Positions 5,488 to 5,751 of a stretch of 5,751 bases of DNA are shown here, one piece after another. A program made the position numbers and the translations under genes. How positions within the stretch are numbered: the first letter of the stretch is position 1; each line of letters begins with the position of its first letter. Below the pieces are notes generated by a model. The model did not search any database. It was not told the origin of the DNA and saw nothing but the letters and a program-made list of their open reading frames with translations. Source of the DNA: Acidobacteriota bacterium (GTDB lineage Bacteria > Acidobacteriota > UBA6911); the NCBI GenBank assembly GCA_023265215.1, contig JAHFUH010000372.1:1-5751 (forward strand). Direction: 5' to 3'.

Positions 5488-5751
5488 CGGGAGAAAAGCA
5501 TGAGGTTGTAAGAGGAAGCGGAAACGTATTCCGCGACCTTGGGCATAAAAACGCAGACATTGAACAATTAAAGGCGATCCTGGCGGCCGAAATCATTAAG
5601 GCACTTAACCGGGAAGCCCTGACCGTACGCGCCGCACACGGCCGCACCGGAATTGCTGCGGCTGACTTTTCGCGCATTAGACATGCAGACCTCGGACGAT
5701 TCACTGTCGAACGTCTCATGTCAATTATTGCACGTCTCGGATCCCGCATCG
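5484..5751 (+). CDS. HigA-type XRE-family helix-turn-helix antitoxin (3' partial)
   Basis: This is a DNA-binding antitoxin of a type II toxin-antitoxin module, expected to bind its toxin and repress its own operon. Eighty-nine residues are visible before the window ends. The pattern VFRDLGHKNADIEQLKAILA (15-34) followed by AAEIIKALNREALTVRAAHGR is characteristic of the small XRE regulators paired with Gp49-like toxins. The helix-turn-helix spans about 46-85, with TVRAAHGRTGI, the probable recognition helix AAADFSRIRHAD, and FTVERLMSIIARLG. Only a short C-terminal tail should be missing (inferred from usual length of about 95-110). The gene has a good AAGGAG site and overlaps the toxin remnant by 4 nt. 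Because the toxin lacks its N-terminal half, this antitoxin may now be an orphan repressor. Confidence 0.88.
   Translation, partial: MTGEKHEVVRGSGNVFRDLGHKNADIEQLKAILAAEIIKALNREALTVRAAHGRTGIAAADFSRIRHADLGRFTVERLMSIIARLGSRI

Overview
The window carries five protein-coding genes or gene parts, all on the + strand, plus the remnant of one toxin gene and a compact non-coding inverted-repeat element. The moderate G+C content, a Tat-exported aldo/keto reductase, an ABC exporter with a carbohydrate-binding-like loop, and a chromosomal HigBA-type toxin-antitoxin locus fit a free-living Gram-negative bacterium. An acidobacterial or deltaproteobacterial soil lineage would suit, but there is no rRNA or marker gene here, so the taxon is a weak inference.

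Left part (1-2384): the 3' portion of an ABC ATPase gene overlaps by 11 nt the gene of its ABC-2 type permease, so the two are almost certainly co-translated as one exporter. The permease has a large insert between its first and second membrane segments. This insert resembles an F5/8 type C (discoidin) galactose-binding-like domain. A strong imperfect hairpin at 2401-2438, built from GAAGCC-type repeats, probably ends this operon.

Middle (2440-3925): a monocistronic aldo/keto reductase gene has a twin-arginine signal and an intact catalytic tetrad. Abutting its stop codon is a 253-bp GC-rich element (3514-3766) with perfect 30-bp terminal inverted repeats, flanked by TTA/TTA (or CTTAGG/CTTAGG, depending on where the ends are drawn). 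It has no credible ORF and looks like a MITE (non-autonomous insertion element). The insertion preserves the reductase stop codon. About 155 nt of unremarkable leader follows.

Right part (3926-5751): a CPA2-type Na+(K+)/H+ antiporter membrane domain with the Asp-Asp ion-binding motif, a putative signal peptide and no RCK domain. Immediately after it comes the C-terminal half of a RelE/HigB (Gp49-like) toxin, then a HigA-type HTH antitoxin that overlaps it by ATGA and runs off the window. The toxin appears to have lost its N-terminal half, leaving the antitoxin as a probable orphan.

The most notable items are the MITE-like element and its placement, and the discoidin-like domain in the ABC permease with a possibly permuted strand order. 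I see no clear evidence of a wholly new multi-gene system.
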